Source of the DNA: JBBSEX01 sp038239345
Lineage (GTDB): Bacteria; Acidobacteriota; Terriglobia; Bryobacterales; Bryobacteraceae
Length of the DNA stretch: 64,000 nucleotides
Assembly: GCA_038239345.1 (NCBI GenBank)
Contig: JBBSEX010000008.1
Coordinates: 1-64,000, forward strand
Direction of reading: 5' to 3'
Below, in pieces: positions 60,815 to 64,000 of this stretch (position 1 is the stretch's first letter; every line of letters starts with the position of its first letter). The notes under the pieces were generated by a model. It did not search any database. It saw only the letters and a list, made by a program, of their open reading frames with translations, and had not been told where the DNA came from. Made by a program: the position numbers and the translations under genes.

Positions 60815-63250
60815 CTTAGCGGGGATTTTCTCAAGCTTGGCGAGATCATCCTCGACACTTTGTAGAAGGTCGGCGCTGTCGGCGGGGAGTTTTTGAGCGG
60901 CGCGTAGCCTGACAAGTATTTGCTTCGAGCGCCGGTACCAATCCTGAGCCGCGGCAGTGTTACCAATAGCGGCGTAAGACTCTCCAGAAACGGCAAGAAC
61001 ATGCGCCAGTTGGGTCTCGCTCTGGACGGTGCCAGGACTGGGGTTCTTCGATTGCGATAGAGTCTTCACAGCCTTTTTCAACAGGTCTAGCGAGCTTTGT
61101 ATATCGCCCACAGCCACCGAAACGCTCGCCGTCCGCCAATACGCCGACACCAGGCCGATGGTGGCCCGGGCGTTGTTCGGGTCCTTCCCTGCTAATTCCT
61201 GGCGAATCTCCACGGTCTTTCGATAATGCACCAGGGCTTCCTTGAATCTCTTCTGCTGCCAGAGCAGAAACCCCATGTCGCTTTGGCTGAACGAAACCGC
61301 CATCTTTGCGTCGGCGCTTAGTGGCTCCAGTTGAGCCCAACCTTCTTCTAACCGCAGGGCGGCCTGATAGTAATCCATCGCTTCGGTTGTACGATTCATT
61401 CGCCAGAGAAGCGATCCCAGCCGTTTCGAAGAGAGCGCATAGTTCCGCGTCCCGGTTATGTTTTTGGGATCGCTATCGCGAACCTGTTTTCGCAGGGTAT
61501 ATTCCTTCAGGCGAAAGGTCAGCGCCCGCGGCAAGTCGCGGCGTTCCACCAGGAGGTCCGCCATCGCCCCATTTGCCGTGGCGAGGTCGATCAATGCCTG
61601 CGTACCTTCGGCTCCATTTTGGCTAAGGCTCGCCAGCATATCGAGCGACTCCGAAATTCCCTGATAGCCGCCGAGACGGATTTGGGTGAGCGCCACTAAT
61701 CGGCGGCGCTTCCGTTCCAGCGCGGGATCTTTGTCCGGCTGTTGTAAGAGCGCCAGTGCCTTCTGATAACTCTGCCTCGCTGCGGCATATTGCCCAAGAT
61801 TTGCATCGCCCAAACGGCCCTGGACATCGCCCAGCCGCTTATAACCCTCAGCCAGTTCAAGCACGAGTTCGGCGTTCCCCGGCGCCACCGCCGAAATGCG
61901 ATCCAAATATTTAAGAGATCGCTGGATGATGAGTGCTCGTGCCGCGGTGGAGCCGGGTAATTCCTGAATCGCGTCATGAATTTCAAACAACATCGAGTTC
62001 GCCAATTGCCGGGTTTCGACAAAACGCTCTTCCGCCAGACGGTGTTCCATGCCGGCGATTCTCGCTTGCCATAAGGTTGCCGCCACGCCCGCGACCAATA
62101 AAAACACGATCGTTGCGGCGATCGCGACGCCTAGCTTGTTCCGCAGTATGAATTTCGACGTCCGGTACTTCCACGTTTGACGCCGGGCAAGCACGGTCCG
62201 GCCATCCAGGTATCGTTCGATGTCCTGTGAAAATTGCTCCGCCGAAGAATAGCGCCGCGGCGGATCCTTCTCTAACGCTTTGAGGATGATGTTATCCAGA
62301 TCGCCCGACAATCCACGACGGCGTACTTTGTCCATCGCGCGTTCATCCGGAGACGCCGCCGATGGAGCCGCTGGATCCATCTCGCAAATTGCCCGCACTA
62401 ATTCTTGTTGGTTCGCTCGCGGACCGTAGGGGCTCCCTCCACTGAGTAGTTTGTAAAGCAGCACGCCCAGAGAATAGACATCGCTCGACGTGGTTACCGG
62501 CTCTCCGCGAATCTGCTCCGGGCTGGCATAGTCGGGCGTCAGCATCTGCGTGGAAGTCAGCGTTCCGAGCGAAGGTTCCACAGAAATTATCGTGGCGATT
62601 CCAAAGTCAAGCAACTTGGCGATGCCCTCCGGTGTCACTAGGATGTTGCTCGGCTTTATATCCCGATGCACAACCAGACGCTGATGCGCGTAATGGACAG
62701 CGGCACAGACCTGTTGGAAAATCTTCAACTGCCCGGCTAAGCTCAGCTTTTGAGATTCGGTATATCGATCGAGCGGTTCACCCTCAATGTGCTCCATGAC
62801 GAAATACGGGCGGCCATCGGGAGTGACGCCGCCGTCAAGAAGCCGGGCAACATTTGGATGCCGCATGCCGGCCAGGATCTGCCGTTCCATTTGGAAATGG
62901 CGCAGGATCAGATCGGTGTCCATACCGCGTTTCAGAATCTTCACCGCGGCCCGCTGCTGAAATTGTCCATCGTCGCGCTCCGCCAGACAAACCCGGCTCA
63001 TGCCGCCTTCGCCGATGTCGGAAACGATCTTCCAGTGCCCCAGGCTCAGGCCTGTGAACGTTTCCCGCAGAACGGGATTCTCTATGAAATCGCCTGCCTG
63101 GTCATGCGCCGCCAATAGCGAATCCACTTCATTTCTGAGCTCGATATTTTCCGCGCATTGCTGATTCAGATATTCGGCGCGCTGCCCGGGGTCTAAATCG
63201 AGGCAGGCATCCAGAAGCTGTTTCACGTTGGTCCAGGTCTCGGCGTTCAT
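60797..63250 (-). CDS. Ser/Thr protein kinase with transmembrane helix and TPR-like C-terminus
   Basis: 817 residues. N-terminal helical segment (about 1-65), kinase domain (about 73-350): GEGGMSRV Gly loop, Lys104, HRDIKPSN (195-202) and DFGIA (215-219), then a transmembrane helix (about 375-397) and a long alpha-helical periplasmic part (about 400-800) with TPR-style repeats ('AARQSYQKALALLQQ', 'ALVHYRKTVEIRQEL', 'AQDWYRRSKQILVRL'). It is 3 bases downstream of the ECF sigma gene, so it is co-translated. Kinases in this position phosphorylate or otherwise control the sigma factor; periplasmic TPRs would sense a protein. Confidence 0.9.
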   Translation of the reverse strand: MNAETWTNVKQLLDACLDLDPGQRAEYLNQQCAENIELRNEVDSLLAAHDQAGDFIENPVLRETFTGLSLGHWKIVSDIGEGGMSRVCLAERDDGQFQQRAAVKILKRGMDTDLILRHFQMERQILAGMRHPNVARLLDGGVTPDGRPYFVMEHIEGEPLDRYTESQKLSLAGQLKIFQQVCAAVHYAHQRLVVHRDIKPSNILVTPEGIAKLLDFGIATIISVEPSLGTLTSTQMLTPDYASPEQIRGEPVTTSSDVYSLGVLLYKLLSGGSPYGPRANQQELVRAICEMDPAAPSAASPDERAMDKVRRRGLSGDLDNIILKALEKDPPRRYSSAEQFSQDIERYLDGRTVLARRQTWKYRTSKFILRNKLGVAIAATIVFLLVAGVAATLWQARIAGMEHRLAEERFVETRQLANSMLFEIHDAIQELPGSTAARALIIQRSLKYLDRISAVAPGNAELVLELAEGYKRLGDVQGRLGDANLGQYAAARQSYQKALALLQQPDKDPALERKRRRLVALTQIRLGGYQGISESLDMLASLSQNGAEGTQALIDLATANGAMADLLVERRDLPRALTFRLKEYTLRKQVRDSDPKNITGTRNYALSSKRLGSLLWRMNRTTEAMDYYQAALRLEEGWAQLEPLSADAKMAVSFSQSDMGFLLWQQKRFKEALVHYRKTVEIRQELAGKDPNNARATIGLVSAYWRTASVSVAVGDIQSSLDLLKKAVKTLSQSKNPSPGTVQSETQLAHVLAVSGESYAAIGNTAAAQDWYRRSKQILVRLRAAQKLPADSADLLQSVEDDLAKLEKIPAKSGHDR

Positions 63251-63253
63251 CGG

Positions 63254-63814
63254 CTATCCTCTGTTCAGCTCACGAAAGAGCCAAGCGCGGGCGATCGCCC
63301 ATTGCCGCTTCACCGTTCGCGGCGAAATGCCGATTAACTGTCCCACTTCATCGACCGAAAGACCGCCGAAAAATCGCAGCTCGATAATCCGGCTTTGGCG
63401 CTCATCGATTTGTGCCAGGCTGGCCAAGGCATCGTCCAGCCGCACCAGATCCACCTGGCCGCCATCGGGCAATTCGATGCTTTCGTCCAGCGACAGCAGA
63501 GGTCCACCGCTGTTACGCTTTTCAGCCTGCCGCTTGCGCGCGTGGTCCACCAGAATTTGCCGGATCAATCTTGACGCGATACCGAAAAAATGCGATCGCC
63601 CGTGCCAGTCCATTGCGTCCTGGTTCACCATTCGCAGATAGGCTTCATGAACCAGCGCAGTGGTCTGCAGAGTGTGCCCCTGCCCTTCCTGGCGCAGATA
63701 GTGACTCGACAACTGCCGCAGCTCTTCGTAAACCAGGGGTGTCAGCCGTTGGAGCGCCGCGGTATCGCCCCGGCCCCACTCGGCCAACAGCGTCGTGACA
63801 CTTTCCTCGCCCAT
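63254..63814 (-). CDS. ECF-type sigma-70 family factor, partner of the Ser/Thr kinase
   Basis: 186 residues from ATG 63814 (AGGGG 6 bases upstream; TTG 63829 is less likely). Region 2 (about 15-85, with 'HTLQTTALVHEAYLRMVNQ' and 'FFGIASRLIRQILVDHARKRQAEKR') and region 4 (about 125-180, 'LRFFGGLSVDEVGQLIGISPRTVKRQW') are complete, without an anti-sigma partner. Acidobacterial and planctomycete sigma factors of this form are often paired with Ser/Thr kinases, as here. Confidence 0.92.
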   Translation of the reverse strand: MGEESVTTLLAEWGRGDTAALQRLTPLVYEELRQLSSHYLRQEGQGHTLQTTALVHEAYLRMVNQDAMDWHGRSHFFGIASRLIRQILVDHARKRQAEKRNSGGPLLSLDESIELPDGGQVDLVRLDDALASLAQIDERQSRIIELRFFGGLSVDEVGQLIGISPRTVKRQWAIARAWLFRELNRG

Positions 63815-63930
63815 GGTTCCCCTCTCCAAGCGGGGTGGAATCCGAGTCTATCAAGAATCTTTTTCCGCAGTGGCCCACTTTGATCGATTTGCGCGCATGT
63901 GTTAAACGGAATAATCCAGGAGGCAATCCT

Positions 63931-64000
63931 ATGCGTAAAGTATCAGCAATGATCGGCAATCGGCGAGGTCCGTTCGTGGTCATCGCGTTGGGCCTGCTGG
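63931..64000 (+). CDS. Start of a gene cut by the window end, probably exported
   Basis: ATG 63931 follows a perfect AGGAGG with 7 bases between. The first 23 residues (MRKVSAMIGNRRGPFVVIAL...) show basic residues then a hydrophobic run, like an N-terminal signal or anchor. The gene continues beyond the window; no further identification is possible. It diverges from the sigma factor gene. Confidence 0.6.
   Translation, partial: MRKVSAMIGNRRGPFVVIALGLL

Overview
The window looks like a chromosomal segment of an Acidobacteriota bacterium, most likely close to Solibacter/Bryobacterales. This rests on gene content, not on a database search. The signs are a hopanoid-modification operon, a very large OAR-type TonB receptor with an N-terminal carboxypeptidase-regulatory-like domain, an ECF sigma factor paired with a TPR-bearing Ser/Thr kinase, many signal-peptide 'orphan' proteins, and a SpoIIE/GAF phosphatase. 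It is a Gram-negative-type cell: KdsC, a TonB receptor and hopanoids are present. No CRISPR array, insertion sequence, integrase or phage gene was seen; this is housekeeping plus accessory chromosome.

Layout. 1-1001: the 5' third of a 16S rRNA gene on the minus strand, with its leader and promoter region. 1002-4859: a SpoIIE-type phosphatase, an HxlR regulator and a RibD/DHFR-like reductase. 5082-8564: a four-gene minus-strand operon hpnJ - small DMT protein - small DMT protein - hpnI for extended hopanoids. 8645-12033: a secreted LolA-like protein and a hybrid histidine kinase. 12340-14252: rplU-rpmA-obgE. 14256-19089: a penicillin-binding-type transpeptidase, an SDR, a TIM-barrel isomerase, an acyltransferase and a HAD phosphatase. 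19102-25188: ftsH-tilS (minus) facing away from gluconokinase-kdsC-ACT/DUF5612 (plus).

25185-32115: an aldo/keto reductase, an unknown secreted protein, a winged-helix membrane protein, the operon hydrolase-MBL-XapX, and a MOSC/ferredoxin-reductase/ferredoxin fusion reading away from it. 32209-42821 is rich in redox and stress genes: DyP peroxidase, tRNA-Arg(TCG), a second MOSC protein overlapping a cytochrome c/copper-monooxygenase-like protein, YciE ferritin-like protein, topoisomerase IB, a Lys-rich secreted peptide, SYLF protein, an AI-2E-family permease with an extra cytosolic domain, RlmI, tRNA-Arg(ACG) and Dps. 42871-51447: an M1 aminopeptidase, a PfkB sugar kinase, a stand-alone histidine kinase core, a LacI regulator, a neutral zinc metallopeptidase and two unknown envelope proteins. 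50295-57122 (minus) forms a likely operon TonB receptor - M1-like peptidase - lipoprotein - membrane protein. 57318-64000: secreted DinB, a reductase/epimerase, a CocE-type hydrolase, the Ser/Thr kinase and ECF sigma pair, and the first 70 bases of another gene.

The most interesting points are: the paired four-helix transporters inside the hopanoid operon (candidate hopanoid flippase), several sharp intergenic repeats and dyads that look like operators (4122-4136, 26884-26903, 30165-30203, 57239-57255), the multi-domain redox proteins around 30-36 kb, and the ACT/DUF5612 protein overlapping kdsC. All functional calls are from reading motifs and family resemblance; no search was run.
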